In this document: one piece after another, positions 35,064 through 44,882 of the stretch | How positions within the stretch are numbered: the first letter of the stretch is position 1 | How the letters are laid out: each line of letters opens with the position of its first letter | Assembly (NCBI GenBank): GCA_903923905.1 | Contig: CAIXZH010000024.1 | Coordinates: 124,001-188,000, forward strand | DNA: 64,000 nt | Origin: an uncultured Bacteroidia bacterium | GTDB lineage: Bacteria > Bacteroidota > Bacteroidia > Bacteroidales > Prolixibacteraceae | Direction: 5' to 3' | Program-made: the position numbers and the translations under genes | Notes under the pieces: model-generated | Database searches by the model: none | What the model was told of the DNA's origin: nothing | What the model saw: the letters and a program-made list of their open reading frames with translations, nothing else

Positions 35064-36077
35064 ATGAAACTTATCATACTGCTTTTACTGCCTTTTGCCC
35101 TGATTGGTCAAAATACAGTTAAACCAATTTCCGGCTCAGTCAAAGCGCTCAACTTTGTAAATTCGTTGAACGAGACTCAGCGAAAAAAGGCAGTCTTCCC
35201 GTTTAATGAAATGAATCGTTATGAATGGCATTTCCTGCCTGCAGCTATGATTGGACGCACAGGCATTGCGGTGAAAGACCTCGACTCTCTTCAAAAGGAA
35301 AACCTCCATCTGTTGCTTCATGCCTATTTAAGCAAAGAAGGTTATGTAAGGACTACAAACATTATGGATTTTGAATACCTTCTGAAGGAGATGCAACCTA
35401 AAAATCCGGGCCGTATCCCTGAAAATTATTCGGTCACAATCTACGGTACACCATCCCAGGACAGCATATGGGGATGGAAATTCTCGGGCCATCACCTGGC
35501 GCTTAACTTTACTATCGTTAAAGACAAAATAGGATTTGCACCTTTCTTCTTTGGGGTATATCCTGCGGAAGTGAAAGATGGCCCTAAAAAAGGGACACGT
35601 CTGTTAAAGGACCAGGAAGATTTGGGTTTTGAGTTAGTAAATTCATTAACACCCGAACAAAAAAATGTAGCTATCTTTGATTTAAGAGCATTTACCGAAA
35701 TTGTGACTACTAATTCACAAAAGGCTGGCCCACTGGAGCCTGTCGGCCTATTTGCCAACCGAATGAATCCTGAACAAAAAATAGTTTTAAATAAGGTAAT
35801 CGCATCCTACTTACTTTCGATGCCTGTAAGCCTCGCAACTGCCAGGATAAAGAAAATCGCATTTGAAGATATGAATTCCATCAGATTTGGTTGGGCAGGA
35901 GGCCTGATTCCAGGAAAACCCCATTATTACAGGATTCAGGGAAAAACATTTCTGATTGAGTTTGACAATACGCAAGACAATGCAAATCACATACATACGG
36001 TTTGGAGAGATTTTAATGGTGATTTTGGGCTGGATCTGATCCGGGAACATTATCACGACACTCACCATCATCAATAG
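35064..36077 (+). CDS. DUF3500 domain protein, exported
   Basis: The 337-residue protein has a short signal peptide (MKLIILLLLPFALIGQ). Its body matches DUF3500: NSLNETQRKKAVFPFN, RYEWHFLPAAMIGRTGI, a WGWKFSGHHLALNFTI segment and LIREHYHDTHHHQ at the C-terminus. The family is defined by sequence only; no reaction is known. The conserved GHH..LN and His-rich tail suggest metal binding. It is the first plus-strand gene after the minus-strand array and is followed by a pirin gene 65 bp later. Confidence 0.8.
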   Translation: MKLIILLLLPFALIGQNTVKPISGSVKALNFVNSLNETQRKKAVFPFNEMNRYEWHFLPAAMIGRTGIAVKDLDSLQKENLHLLLHAYLSKEGYVRTTNIMDFEYLLKEMQPKNPGRIPENYSVTIYGTPSQDSIWGWKFSGHHLALNFTIVKDKIGFAPFFFGVYPAEVKDGPKKGTRLLKDQEDLGFELVNSLTPEQKNVAIFDLRAFTEIVTTNSQKAGPLEPVGLFANRMNPEQKIVLNKVIASYLLSMPVSLATARIKKIAFEDMNSIRFGWAGGLIPGKPHYYRIQGKTFLIEFDNTQDNANHIHTVWRDFNGDFGLDLIREHYHDTHHHQ

Positions 36078-36142
36078 GAACAGGTGATAAAGTATCATCC
36101 GGAATTCCATTTCAATTTAATGACAAATAATATTTGAAAACA

Positions 36143-37165
36143 ATGACAACAAAAAGTGAAGCAATTATCAGCATAAAACCTCTCGGATTTATGTGGCCTA
36201 CGACAAATCCATTCCTATTTTGTGCGCATCATCTTGATGATTACCCTGCTGGCAATGAGGAGATGGGTCCGGCTGCCTCTCTTGCAGGACGGGAAATGGG
36301 TCAGGACTTTACACCGAAAGATGGCTGGCGGATGTACCATGGCCGCAAAGTTCCGGGCTTTCCTGTACATCCGCACCGTGGTTTTGAAACTATAACCATC
36401 GTTAGAACCGGGATGGTTGATCATTCCGATTCGCATGGACAGGCAGGCAGGTATGGTAAAGGTGATGTCCAATGGATGACAGCAGGAGCAGGTTTACAAC
36501 ACAGTGAGATGTTTCCGCTTCTGAATATGGACTCCGGAAATCCGGCCGAATTATTTCAACTCTGGCTAAACCTTCCAAAAGCGAAAAAATTTGCCGAACC
36601 ACATTTTAAAATGCTTTGGTCTGAGGACATTCCAATTTATAAAACATCAGATAAAAACGGGAAACTGACTGAAATTAATGTAATTACGGGTTCAATTGGT
36701 CATATAACAGCTTTGGCGGCAGCACCTGATTCCTGGGCCGCTGATCCCGATAACAAGGTGGCCGTCTGGACAATAAAGATGGAAGCCGATGGTCAGTGGA
36801 TTATCCCTCCGGCAGGCGACGGAGTGAACAGGATTATCTATTTCCACCATGGATCATCGATAGAAATAAACGGCACTGCAGTTTCATCAAAACTTGCTAT
36901 TGAATTAAAATCCGATCGTGAATTGATAATCACAAACGGAATTTCAGAATGCCAGTTACTACTTCTACAGGGAAAACCAATCAATGAACCGGTCGTACAG
37001 TATGGACCGTTTGTGATGAACTCGCAGACAGAAATTCAGCAGGCAATGACCGATTACCGAAAAACTGAGTTTGGCGGCTGGCCCTGGCCGATGCATGAAA
37101 TGGTTCATCCAAGGTCAAGAGGTCGCTTTGCCAAATACCGCGATGGATCTGAGGAGATCCGCTAA
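36143..37165 (+). CDS. Pirin family bicupin
   Basis: ATG at 36143 (MTTKSEA) is preferred over a TTG three codons earlier; the product has 340 residues. The N-terminal cupin holds the pirin metal motif: FPVHPHRGFETITIV, DSHGQAG and AGAGLQHSEM, providing three His and a Glu as iron ligands. The C-terminal cupin is more diverged (RIIYFHHGSSIEI), and the tail GGWPWPMHEM is typical for the bacterial group. Pirins have been linked to quercetin dioxygenase activity and redox sensing; the role here is unknown. Cytoplasmic, no signal peptide. Confidence 0.85.
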   Translation: MTTKSEAIISIKPLGFMWPTTNPFLFCAHHLDDYPAGNEEMGPAASLAGREMGQDFTPKDGWRMYHGRKVPGFPVHPHRGFETITIVRTGMVDHSDSHGQAGRYGKGDVQWMTAGAGLQHSEMFPLLNMDSGNPAELFQLWLNLPKAKKFAEPHFKMLWSEDIPIYKTSDKNGKLTEINVITGSIGHITALAAAPDSWAADPDNKVAVWTIKMEADGQWIIPPAGDGVNRIIYFHHGSSIEINGTAVSSKLAIELKSDRELIITNGISECQLLLLQGKPINEPVVQYGPFVMNSQTEIQQAMTDYRKTEFGGWPWPMHEMVHPRSRGRFAKYRDGSEEIR

Positions 37166-37415
37166 AGGCATTCGGATTCGGGGAAAAATCTTCTGCATAT
37201 ATTGAACACGGATAAAGCAGAAGTTAAGTTTTAATCCGTTTTCATAAAATTTTTAACAGGAAAGCAGGTTCTCATAAAACCAAAATAAAGTGAAATTTAA
37301 GACATAAAAATTTGGTTGTCATAATCTCCTTAAGCCTTAAAAATCCAGTATTGAATCGTTTTAGCTCCTCAATCAACAAAAAACTCAATAGAGCAATAAA
37401 TACTTCAATAAAGTA

Positions 37416-37446
37416 CTTGACAGTATCCAAGTAAATCTTATTTTTG
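37416..37446 (+). promoter_or_regulatory. Probable Bacteroidota promoter for the Gfo/Idh-HEAT-DUF1080 genes
   Basis: CTTG at 37416-37419, then 19 bases, then TATTTTTG at 37439-37446, close to the Bacteroidota pattern TTTG-N19-TAnnTTTG. The start codon follows 40 bases later. The rest of the 37,166-37,486 gap shows no gene; a 77-codon minus-strand frame there looks random. Confidence 0.5.
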
Positions 37447-37486
37447 CTCCGCATATTCGAATTTCCAAATAAAATAATCAAATAAT

Positions 37487-38758
37487 ATGGAGAAGAAATC
37501 CCCAAATCGCAGAACTTTCCTCAAGGCATCAGCAGCTGCTGTGACCGGTATGATGATCATCCCACGGCATGTCCTGGGTGGAACCGGCTATGTTGCTCCA
37601 AGCGACCAACTTACCAAGGCAATCATTGGGACAGGCGGCATGGGTCGCGGCCATATTTCTTATGAAGGAACCAAAGTGGTTGCCATTTGTGATGTCGATA
37701 AAAAGCACCTGCAATTAGCACAATCGATGATTCCAAACTCTGTTCAGATGTTCCACGATTACAGGGAGTTATTGCTTCGACCGGAAATTGATATCGTCCA
37801 TATCGCCACACCACCTCACTGGCATGGACTGATCGCCATGGAGGCAGCCCGGGCTGGAAAAGACATCTGGTGCGAAAAACCGATGACCAGAACGATTGGC
37901 GAAGGACAGAGGGTAGTTGAAGAGGTTAATAAACACGGCCGGATGTTCAGACTCAATACCTGGTTCCGGTTCAAAGACAATTTCTACGGACTTGGAACGG
38001 AGGTGAAACCACTTAAGAAGGTGATTGAAAGCGGTATTTTGGGATGGCCATTGAAAGTTACCGTTAGCGGGAATACCGGTTTTGACTGGAAATTTTACTG
38101 GCGGGGAGAAACCAATCTCTCCCCTCAACCCATTCCCGAAGAACTGGATTACGATTTCTGGTTAGGTCCTGCTCCTTACAGACCCTATAATGTTGAGCGT
38201 GTCCATTCCAAATTCAGGGGATACTGGGATTATGACGGCGGCGGTCTCGGGGACATGGGTCAGCATTACCTCGACCCTGTTCAATACCTGTTAGGTAAAG
38301 ATAACACCAGCCCCATCCGGGTTGAAGTTGATGCTCCACAGCAGCATGAAGATGCCGTTGGTTCTTGGCGCAGAATTGAATATACCTATGCTGACGGTTG
38401 TAAAATTATCCTTGACGGAGAGAACAGGGATAAGGATGCTGCCTATATCGAAGGGCCAAACGGAAAAATATTCAAGGGTTTTGAGTCAAATATTCCCAAA
38501 ATTAAACAGTTCATCGAAACACTTCCGGACCCTGAACCAAGGGTTACAACTTTCTGTGACTCGGTAAGAACCCGTCAGAAATTTGCACTCAACGAAATGA
38601 ACGGACATCGCTCATGCACAATGGTCAATATGGGTATTCTTGCTGTCAGGTTAGGGAGAACACTGAATTTCGATCCTGACAAACAGGAATTCATCAACGA
38701 TGAAGCCGCAAACCGGTTAATCCATCAACCTATGCGGGCTCCCTGGACAACCATTTAA
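37487..38758 (+). CDS. Tat-exported Gfo/Idh/MocA oxidoreductase
   Basis: The 423-residue protein has a twin-arginine signal (NRRTFLKASAAAVTGMM). The Rossmann domain has KAIIGTGGMGRGH, VVAICDVDKKH and IVHIATPPHWHG; the hinge is WCEKPMTR. The C-terminal domain has YDFWLGPAPYRPYN and the GDMGQHYLDPVQYLLG helix that carries the conserved His. Exported members of this family use a tightly held NAD(P) to oxidise glycosides, often at C3. It is followed 75 bp downstream by a protein with two DUF1080 domains, the family known to cleave 3-keto-glycosides, so the pair probably works together in the periplasm (inference from family knowledge). Confidence 0.85.
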   Translation: MEKKSPNRRTFLKASAAAVTGMMIIPRHVLGGTGYVAPSDQLTKAIIGTGGMGRGHISYEGTKVVAICDVDKKHLQLAQSMIPNSVQMFHDYRELLLRPEIDIVHIATPPHWHGLIAMEAARAGKDIWCEKPMTRTIGEGQRVVEEVNKHGRMFRLNTWFRFKDNFYGLGTEVKPLKKVIESGILGWPLKVTVSGNTGFDWKFYWRGETNLSPQPIPEELDYDFWLGPAPYRPYNVERVHSKFRGYWDYDGGGLGDMGQHYLDPVQYLLGKDNTSPIRVEVDAPQQHEDAVGSWRRIEYTYADGCKIILDGENRDKDAAYIEGPNGKIFKGFESNIPKIKQFIETLPDPEPRVTTFCDSVRTRQKFALNEMNGHRSCTMVNMGILAVRLGRTLNFDPDKQEFINDEAANRLIHQPMRAPWTTI

Positions 38759-38833
38759 TAAATCACTTAAACCATTAGTATTTCTTCACCATATTAAAAC
38801 CTTGAAGGTTAAGATCTTTAAAACAATAGTCTA

Positions 38834-41800
38834 ATGAATAAAATAATTAATTCTTTTTGGGTAGTTTTTGCTTTGTTGGTGTTTTCTCTGACGACAAATG
38901 CTCAGGATAACAGAACATTGACCACAAAAATTGCCGATTTGCTGGCGCAAATGCCTTCAAATAATCTTCAGCAAAGGGATAAGTTAGCGGAAGAGCTTAT
39001 TTCGTTGGGAACAGCAGGATTTCAGCAATTGGCCGATCAGATAACCCCTTCCGGTAAAGGAGACAATACCGCGGCAGTTTTTGCCATCAATGGTCTTACC
39101 CGTTATGCCAGTCAACCTGGCAAAGAGACCCAACGGGCTTTTTCAGAAACGTGCTTTATTCAGGCACTTGAGAAAGCCAAAGAGACGGAGGTTAAGGCAT
39201 TCTTTTTAAGACAACTGAAGCTAATCGGATCAGACAAGGCAGTTGTCGCAGCTGCGCCGTACATGAATAGCAATGATTTATGCGAGCCAGCTACTTTCGT
39301 GCTGACATCAGTCAACAGTGAGGCTGCAAAAAATGAACTACTGAAAGCTTTACCTAAAGCGGATGGCAAATGTCTGATTACCATTATCAGGGCACTTGGA
39401 GAATTACAGGTAAAAGCAGCTAATGGCGAAATTCTGAAGAATATTACGTCTGACAACCTGAATCTTAAGAAAGCATCCCTGGCTGCTGTAGCTTCTATCG
39501 CAGCGGCTGAATCGTATCAGCCACTTTTGGCAGCGGCACAAAATGCCGGATTTGTTTATGAGGCATCAAATGCATCATCCGAATTCCTATCCTACTCCCA
39601 GCATCTGGGCGAAATGGGGAACCTCGAACTTTGCGGCAAAGCTTGCCTCGAAATTGCAAATCTCTGCAAGGCTCCGGCTCAATTGCATTTCAAATCTTCA
39701 GCACTGGCCATTTATAACCAGTATTTCGAGAAAGAGGCTCAGCCATTACTTCTTAAAGCGTTTGATAACAATGATAAGGCATTCAGATTCTCGGTATTGA
39801 ACCTGGTCGAAAAAAGCAAGCTTGCATCTACAAAGGTTTGGATTTCAAAGGCAACCAAGGCACAACCCGAACAAAAAGCTGAGATCATCACCATGTTTGG
39901 TAAAAAAGGTGATCTTTCAGTCCTGGATTTCATTAAGAAGCAATTTGCAGCCAAAGAGGCTGTTGTGAGTGAAGCCGCTATTTCCGCCTTTGCCAGACTC
40001 AAAGGTAAAGAGGCAATTACGGATCTGACTACACTATTAAGTCAGGGAATTGAACCAGCCTATACTGCAAAAAGATTAATGTCGCTGGTGGATGAGAAAA
40101 GTCTTGACCAGATAGCCGCAATTATGGAAACTGCCCCTGAAATTTCCAAAAGTGAAATAATCACTCTGATAGGGGCAAAATCCGGAAAACGTTATTTTGA
40201 TCAGGTTTATAACTATACTTCAAGTGCCAATCCCACGATTAAGTACGCAGCCATTGGCTCTATGCGGAACACCGGTTCACCTAAAGATATCGACCGGTTA
40301 CTGAAGTTACTGTATTCTACTGACGAACCTGAACAAATTAAAGCGATTCAGGACGGTTTGGTAAATGCAGCCTCGGAGATCCAGGGGGAAAAGGATCAAA
40401 CTACCCCTTTAATGGCCCAATTACCAAATGTATCCAAAAAGGGACGGATACTGGAAGTATTATCCCGGTTGGGTGGACCTCAGGCACTCAAGGCAGTTTC
40501 CGAATTTATCTCCTCATCTGACCAGGCAGAACGTGATGCCGCTTTTAATGGTTTGATCAGCTGGAAAGATCAGGCTGCATCCTCCACATTATATGAAATT
40601 TGCAAAACGGCTACCGGCGAAAAGCTTTCAAAGGCTATCAGCGGATTCGTTCGTCAAATCAAAGGCTCTAGATTACCGGATGATCAGAAGTTATTACAGT
40701 ATCGTAAGATCTTGCCGATCGCAGCAGAACCAAAAGACAAGGAGCTTATTGTAAAAGCCATTGGTCAGGTTAAAACCTTCCTTGCATTGGTTACAACTGC
40801 ATCGATTCTCGATAATTCGAATTCGGATTTAAAAGAGGAGGCCGCTCAGTCTGTAATGACAATAGCATTGCCTTCACAGGGAAGTAAAGGATTAACTGGA
40901 GTTGTTGTTCGGGATGCACTTAACAAGGCCATAAACAGCCTTACCGGAAGCGAAAGCGAGTATGACAAGGCTAAGATCCGCAAATATCTCGATGATATGC
41001 CTTATGATGATGGTCTCGTACCTATGTTCAACGGCAAAGATCTCACCGGATGGCAGGCACTCGTAGGTAATCCGGTGACCCGGAAGAAAATGGATCCCAA
41101 AGAACTTGCCAAAAAACAAGCTGAAGCCAACCTGAAATTGGCAGATAATTGGGGAGTCAAAGATGGCTGCATTGTTTTCAATGGCAATGGGGACAATCTT
41201 TGTTCTGTAAAACAATATGGCGATTTTGAAATGGTCGTAGACTGGAGAATCACGAAAAAGGGGGACAGCGGTATTTATCTCAGAGGATCACCACAGGTTC
41301 AGATCTGGGATACTTCACGAGTTGAGGTCGGTGCTCAGGTAGGCTCGGGTGGACTCTACAACAACAAGGTCAATCCATCCAATCCATTAAAAGTTGCAGA
41401 TAATCCCATTGGAGATTGGAATACCTTCCGCATTAAAATCATTGGTGACAAGGTTACCGTATTTCTGAATGGCCAGCTGGTGGTTGACAACGTACAGCTT
41501 GAGAATTACTGGGATCGTTCAATTCCGTTATTCCCTAAAGAATCAATTGAATTGCAGGCACATGGAACAGACCTGGCCTTCAGGGATATCTATGTAGAAG
41601 AATTGAACAACAGTGAATATACCGTTCCTGCCGATGAAGCCAAAGAAGGTTATAAACCACTGTTTAATGGCCTGAACTTTGACGGCTGGACAGGCAACCT
41701 GATTGATTACCATGTTGACAATGGAGAAATTGTCCTTCATCTCGATAACGGTCCGACTCATGGCAACATCTTTACTTCGGCTGAATACAGCGATTTTATC

Positions 41801-42232
41801 GTCAGATTTGAATTCCAGTTAACACCCGCAGCCAACAATGGTCTCGGAATCCGTGCTCCTCTGCAGGGCGATGCAGCCTACCAAGGAATGGAAATTCAGG
41901 TACTCGACAGTGAAGATCCGGTTTATTCGGATCTTGCACCTTATCAGTATCATGGTTCTGTTTACGGAGTCATTCCTGCGAAGCGTGGTTATCTTAAACC
42001 TATCGGCCAATGGAATTATGAGGAAGTTATTGCGAAAGGAAACCGGATTAAGGTTACATTAAACGGAACGTTAATTCTGGATGGTGATATTAAAGAGGCT
42101 TCCAAAAATGGCACCCTGGATCACCGAGAACACCCGGGACTGTTAAATCCCAAAGGACATATTGGCTTCTTGGGACATGGATCCGTTGTGAAATTTAAAA
42201 ATATCAGGCTGAAGGAATTAGGTAAAAAGTAA
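38834..42232 (+). CDS. HEAT-repeat protein with two DUF1080 (3-keto-glycoside-cleaving) domains
   Basis: The product has 1132 residues with a signal peptide (FALLVFSLTTNAQ). Residues ~30-720 are HEAT-like helical repeats. The first DUF1080 domain begins at LVPMFNGKDLTGWQ (about 730) and includes FEMVVDWRITKKGDSGIYLR, QVQIWD and GDWNTFRIKIIG. The second begins at KPLFNGLNFDGWTG (about 938) and has NNGLGIRAPLQGDAAYQGME and YQYHGSVYGV. DUF1080 has a concanavalin-like beta-sandwich fold; members split 3-keto-glycosides made by Gfo/Idh dehydrogenases (known from Bacteroides thetaiotaomicron). Two such domains in one chain could give two specificities or one catalytic and one binding domain. The HEAT part may be a scaffold. 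It is followed by a strong terminator. Confidence 0.85.
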   Translation: MNKIINSFWVVFALLVFSLTTNAQDNRTLTTKIADLLAQMPSNNLQQRDKLAEELISLGTAGFQQLADQITPSGKGDNTAAVFAINGLTRYASQPGKETQRAFSETCFIQALEKAKETEVKAFFLRQLKLIGSDKAVVAAAPYMNSNDLCEPATFVLTSVNSEAAKNELLKALPKADGKCLITIIRALGELQVKAANGEILKNITSDNLNLKKASLAAVASIAAAESYQPLLAAAQNAGFVYEASNASSEFLSYSQHLGEMGNLELCGKACLEIANLCKAPAQLHFKSSALAIYNQYFEKEAQPLLLKAFDNNDKAFRFSVLNLVEKSKLASTKVWISKATKAQPEQKAEIITMFGKKGDLSVLDFIKKQFAAKEAVVSEAAISAFARLKGKEAITDLTTLLSQGIEPAYTAKRLMSLVDEKSLDQIAAIMETAPEISKSEIITLIGAKSGKRYFDQVYNYTSSANPTIKYAAIGSMRNTGSPKDIDRLLKLLYSTDEPEQIKAIQDGLVNAASEIQGEKDQTTPLMAQLPNVSKKGRILEVLSRLGGPQALKAVSEFISSSDQAERDAAFNGLISWKDQAASSTLYEICKTATGEKLSKAISGFVRQIKGSRLPDDQKLLQYRKILPIAAEPKDKELIVKAIGQVKTFLALVTTASILDNSNSDLKEEAAQSVMTIALPSQGSKGLTGVVVRDALNKAINSLTGSESEYDKAKIRKYLDDMPYDDGLVPMFNGKDLTGWQALVGNPVTRKKMDPKELAKKQAEANLKLADNWGVKDGCIVFNGNGDNLCSVKQYGDFEMVVDWRITKKGDSGIYLRGSPQVQIWDTSRVEVGAQVGSGGLYNNKVNPSNPLKVADNPIGDWNTFRIKIIGDKVTVFLNGQLVVDNVQLENYWDRSIPLFPKESIELQAHGTDLAFRDIYVEELNNSEYTVPADEAKEGYKPLFNGLNFDGWTGNLIDYHVDNGEIVLHLDNGPTHGNIFTSAEYSDFIVRFEFQLTPAANNGLGIRAPLQGDAAYQGMEIQVLDSEDPVYSDLAPYQYHGSVYGVIPAKRGYLKPIGQWNYEEVIAKGNRIKVTLNGTLILDGDIKEASKNGTLDHREHPGLLNPKGHIGFLGHGSVVKFKNIRLKELGKK

Positions 42233-42288
42233 ACCTATTATTTAGTATCTCATTGATTTTCAGTAAGTATAATACGATTACAGATATT

Positions 42289-42330
42289 TAAGCCACTCTT
42301 TTCAGACAGTCAACCTGAAAGAGTGGCTTA
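42289..42330 (+). terminator. Stem-loop terminator after the HEAT-DUF1080 gene
   Basis: TAAGCCACTCTTTTCAG and CTGAAAGAGTGGCTTA form a 16-bp stem with one bulged base around a short loop, followed by TTTCATT. It lies 57 bases after the stop codon and separates this unit from the next promoter. Confidence 0.75.
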
Positions 42331-42345
42331 TTTCATTAAATAACT

Positions 42346-42376
42346 TTTGTCAAACCATTAATCCATGCTATTTTTG
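42346..42376 (+). promoter_or_regulatory. Bacteroidota promoter upstream of the YbhN-like gene
   Basis: TTTG at 42346-42349, exactly 19 bases, then TATTTTTG at 42369-42376, a full match to TTTG-N19-TAnnTTTG. It directly follows the terminator. The GTG start of the membrane protein lies about 125 bases downstream, so the transcript would have a long leader with no obvious structure. Confidence 0.6.
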
Positions 42377-42501
42377 GCATAATTAATGTCTCGATCTATT
42401 ATACAGCAGAATAGCTTAACGCATTTACCGGATTCCGGGGCATCTGACAATTATTGAAGAAGCAAAAATTATTAATTAAGTTCTAGTACGAGTCGGTTAA
42501 A

Positions 42502-43401
42502 GTGAAGTTGAAGATTAAGAAAATTGGTATAAACCTGGTAAAATTGGGTTTTTCTGTGGGAGCAATATGGTATGTGATATCTAAAATTTCGTTTAAAGAG
42601 GTTTTGGAGGTCTTCTCTAAAGCCAATATTTACTTTCTCATCGCAGCTTTTATTTTTTTGGTGATCTCCTTTATTTTTTCAGCCTTTCGCCAAAATCTGT
42701 CTTTCAGGAATACGGGCGCCCATATTTCTCAGTCTTTGAATATCAAATTATTCTGGCTGGGAATGTTTTATAATTTGTTTCTGCCTGGAGGAATCGGAGG
42801 TGATGGATATAAAGTCTATCTGGTGAACAAATACAGGAGAAACGGGCTCAAAAAGAATATTGGCACAATGCTTATTAACAGGATTGCCGGCCTGGTTGTT
42901 ATTGTGATGATCACGGTTGTATTGTACTATCTGTCAGGATTGCATATCCCTTATGGAAGGGGTGCTTGGATTGTAATACCATTGATTTATCTCTTTTATC
43001 TTTTGGTACTAAAATACTTTTTTAAAAGTTTTCTAAAGATTCATGCCGGCTTATTTTGGTGGTCGCTTGCTTTGCAAGGGATGCAATTTATCTCTGCCAT
43101 TATGATACTTTCTGCCTTTCATCAAACCACCGGCTTATTTGATTATCTTTTTCTCTTTTTCATATCTGCAATTGCAACCGCACTTCCGATCACCATCGGC
43201 GGAATTGGTGCACGTGAGATGGTCTTTCTGATTGGAGCCAAAACACTTGGACTAGATAATGAATTATGCATCGCTTTAAGTATCATGTTTTTTCTGCTCT
43301 CTGCAATTATATCCCTCGGAGGTTTATACTGGGTTTTTCTCCCACCATTCAGACGCGAAACAATTCCTGATGTAATGGCAGAAAAAATTGATGAACCCTA
43401 G
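42502..43401 (+). CDS. YbhN/AglD-type membrane protein (LPG_synthase_TM family)
   Basis: The 299-residue protein starts at a GTG and has about seven to eight membrane spans. Family marks are the loop FYNLFLPGGIGGDGYKVYL and the later ALPITIGGIGAREMVF segment, both typical of the lysylphosphatidylglycerol-synthetase transmembrane superfamily (YbhN, UPF0104). Some members flip or transfer lipids; most are uncharacterised. It is the first gene after a consensus promoter and is followed 90 bp later by an SSS symporter. Confidence 0.8.
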   Translation: MKLKIKKIGINLVKLGFSVGAIWYVISKISFKEVLEVFSKANIYFLIAAFIFLVISFIFSAFRQNLSFRNTGAHISQSLNIKLFWLGMFYNLFLPGGIGGDGYKVYLVNKYRRNGLKKNIGTMLINRIAGLVVIVMITVVLYYLSGLHIPYGRGAWIVIPLIYLFYLLVLKYFFKSFLKIHAGLFWWSLALQGMQFISAIMILSAFHQTTGLFDYLFLFFISAIATALPITIGGIGAREMVFLIGAKTLGLDNELCIALSIMFFLLSAIISLGGLYWVFLPPFRRETIPDVMAEKIDEP

Positions 43402-43491
43402 AATCACCGGCATACGGCTGATCTAATTTCAATTCAGAGAATATCACGTATAATTTTTCAAACCAGGGTTTTACTACATTCCTGATATCAA

Positions 43492-44841
43492 ATGATAAAA
43501 TACCTGATTATCATATTCTACCTCCTTTCAATGATTTTGATTGGTATATTTTCAGCCCGGAAAATCAAGTCAGAAGGAGACTATTATGTGGCCGGAAAGC
43601 GGGGAAATGTCTGGCAAATCACCGGCTCTCTACTGGCAACGATTCTGGGCAGTTCAGCAATCCTGGGGACAGCAGATTTGGCTTTGACCCAGGGGTGGGC
43701 TGCAGCATGGTTACTCCTTTGTGCCTCCTTTGGCCTTCTAATGCTGGTTCCTGTATCCATGATTGTACGTCGCAAGGGGAAATATACACTTCCGCAAATG
43801 ATTGGGGACTTTTACGGTACTGAGGCAAAAATGATCTCCTCGTTCATTATCTCAATTGCCTGGATTGGGATTATTGCTGCCCAGATTATCGGAGCAGCAA
43901 AAATCATGACCGGTTTTACGGGATTGAATTACTCTTGGGGAGTTTGGGGCTCGGGAGCTGTATTTATTTTCTATACACTGATCGGTGGTCAGATATCAGT
44001 TTTGAAAACAGATCTTTATCAAACGTTTATCATTATCGGAGGGATTTTACTTACTGCACTCTATATTTTCATAAAGGAACCAGTCCCTCCCCAAGCTATG
44101 ACTGCCTTGAAATTTCCTTTCAACGAGGGGTTTCATCCTTTTGACCTGATTGTATTGTTGCTAACCTATTCATCCACTTTTGTTGTAGGGCCGGATATTT
44201 ATTCACGCATCTTTTGTGCTCAGAATGAACTTACTGCCCGGAAAAGTGTCCTGATCAGTGCATTGGTTTTAATTCCATTTTCGTTATGCATCACTTTTCT
44301 GGGGGTATTTGCAGCGTACAAATTCCCTGAAATTCACCATCAGAATGGTTCTGCACTCATTCCGGTAATGCTTGCCACTTTGCCGGAATGGGGTATTGGA
44401 ATTCTGGTTGCCGCCCTTCTTTCGGCTGTGATGTCAACAGGATCAACCACATTGCTCACCTCTTCAACCATAATCAGTGATCCTCTGTCCAAAGGTCTGG
44501 ATAAGCACCATTCGATGAGAAACACCAAACTCATCATGCTGGTTATAGGGCTATTAAGTATTTTTCTTTCACTTAGTGTTCATTCGATTATTCAATCACT
44601 GCTTATTGCTTTGACAATTTTCTCAGGAGCCTTTATAATTCCAACCATTGCCGGACTTTTCGGTTTTACAGCAAGCAAAAGCCGAAGCAGCTCAGCGATG
44701 ATAATCGGGGGTGTTGTTGCCCTTGCAGGTAAGATTGTCGCTTTAGAAATTGGATATCTACCAGGTAATTTATTAATAATCACCGGATTCATTTTAAATG
44801 CTCTAATTCTTTTTAGCGGTATCCGGACTAAAAATAATTAA
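43492..44841 (+). CDS. Sodium:solute symporter (SSS/SLC5 family)
   Basis: The 449-residue protein has about 12-13 membrane spans. The N-terminus shows GDYYVAGKRGNVWQITGSLLATILGSSAILG, within the TM1-TM2 region that binds substrate and Na2. The middle has GGQISVLKTDLYQTFIIIGG and the ALLSAVMSTGSTTLLTSS stretch of TM8 with Ser/Thr residues that hold sodium. The substrate cannot be read; sugars, sialic acid and amino-sugar compounds are common. A GH20 hexosaminidase-like gene follows 41 bp later, so an amino sugar or a chitobiose-like compound is a guess. Confidence 0.85.
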   Translation: MIKYLIIIFYLLSMILIGIFSARKIKSEGDYYVAGKRGNVWQITGSLLATILGSSAILGTADLALTQGWAAAWLLLCASFGLLMLVPVSMIVRRKGKYTLPQMIGDFYGTEAKMISSFIISIAWIGIIAAQIIGAAKIMTGFTGLNYSWGVWGSGAVFIFYTLIGGQISVLKTDLYQTFIIIGGILLTALYIFIKEPVPPQAMTALKFPFNEGFHPFDLIVLLLTYSSTFVVGPDIYSRIFCAQNELTARKSVLISALVLIPFSLCITFLGVFAAYKFPEIHHQNGSALIPVMLATLPEWGIGILVAALLSAVMSTGSTTLLTSSTIISDPLSKGLDKHHSMRNTKLIMLVIGLLSIFLSLSVHSIIQSLLIALTIFSGAFIIPTIAGLFGFTASKSRSSSAMIIGGVVALAGKIVALEIGYLPGNLLIITGFILNALILFSGIRTKNN

Positions 44842-44846
44842 TTTCG

Positions 44847-44854
44847 TACTTTTG
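44847..44854 (+). promoter_or_regulatory. Possible -7 element before the GH20 gene
   Basis: TACTTTTG fits TAnnTTTG and lies 28 bases before the GH20 ATG, but no TTTG is found 19 bases upstream. Weak evidence for separate transcription of GH20. Confidence 0.3.
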
Positions 44855-44882
44855 TCAACCGGAAAATTAAATCACTACAGAA

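Noticed and set aside
37272-37505. 77-codon minus-strand ORF in the gap before the plus-strand Gfo/Idh gene
   Set aside because: It overlaps the Gfo/Idh start and the likely promoter and has random-looking hydrophobic composition.
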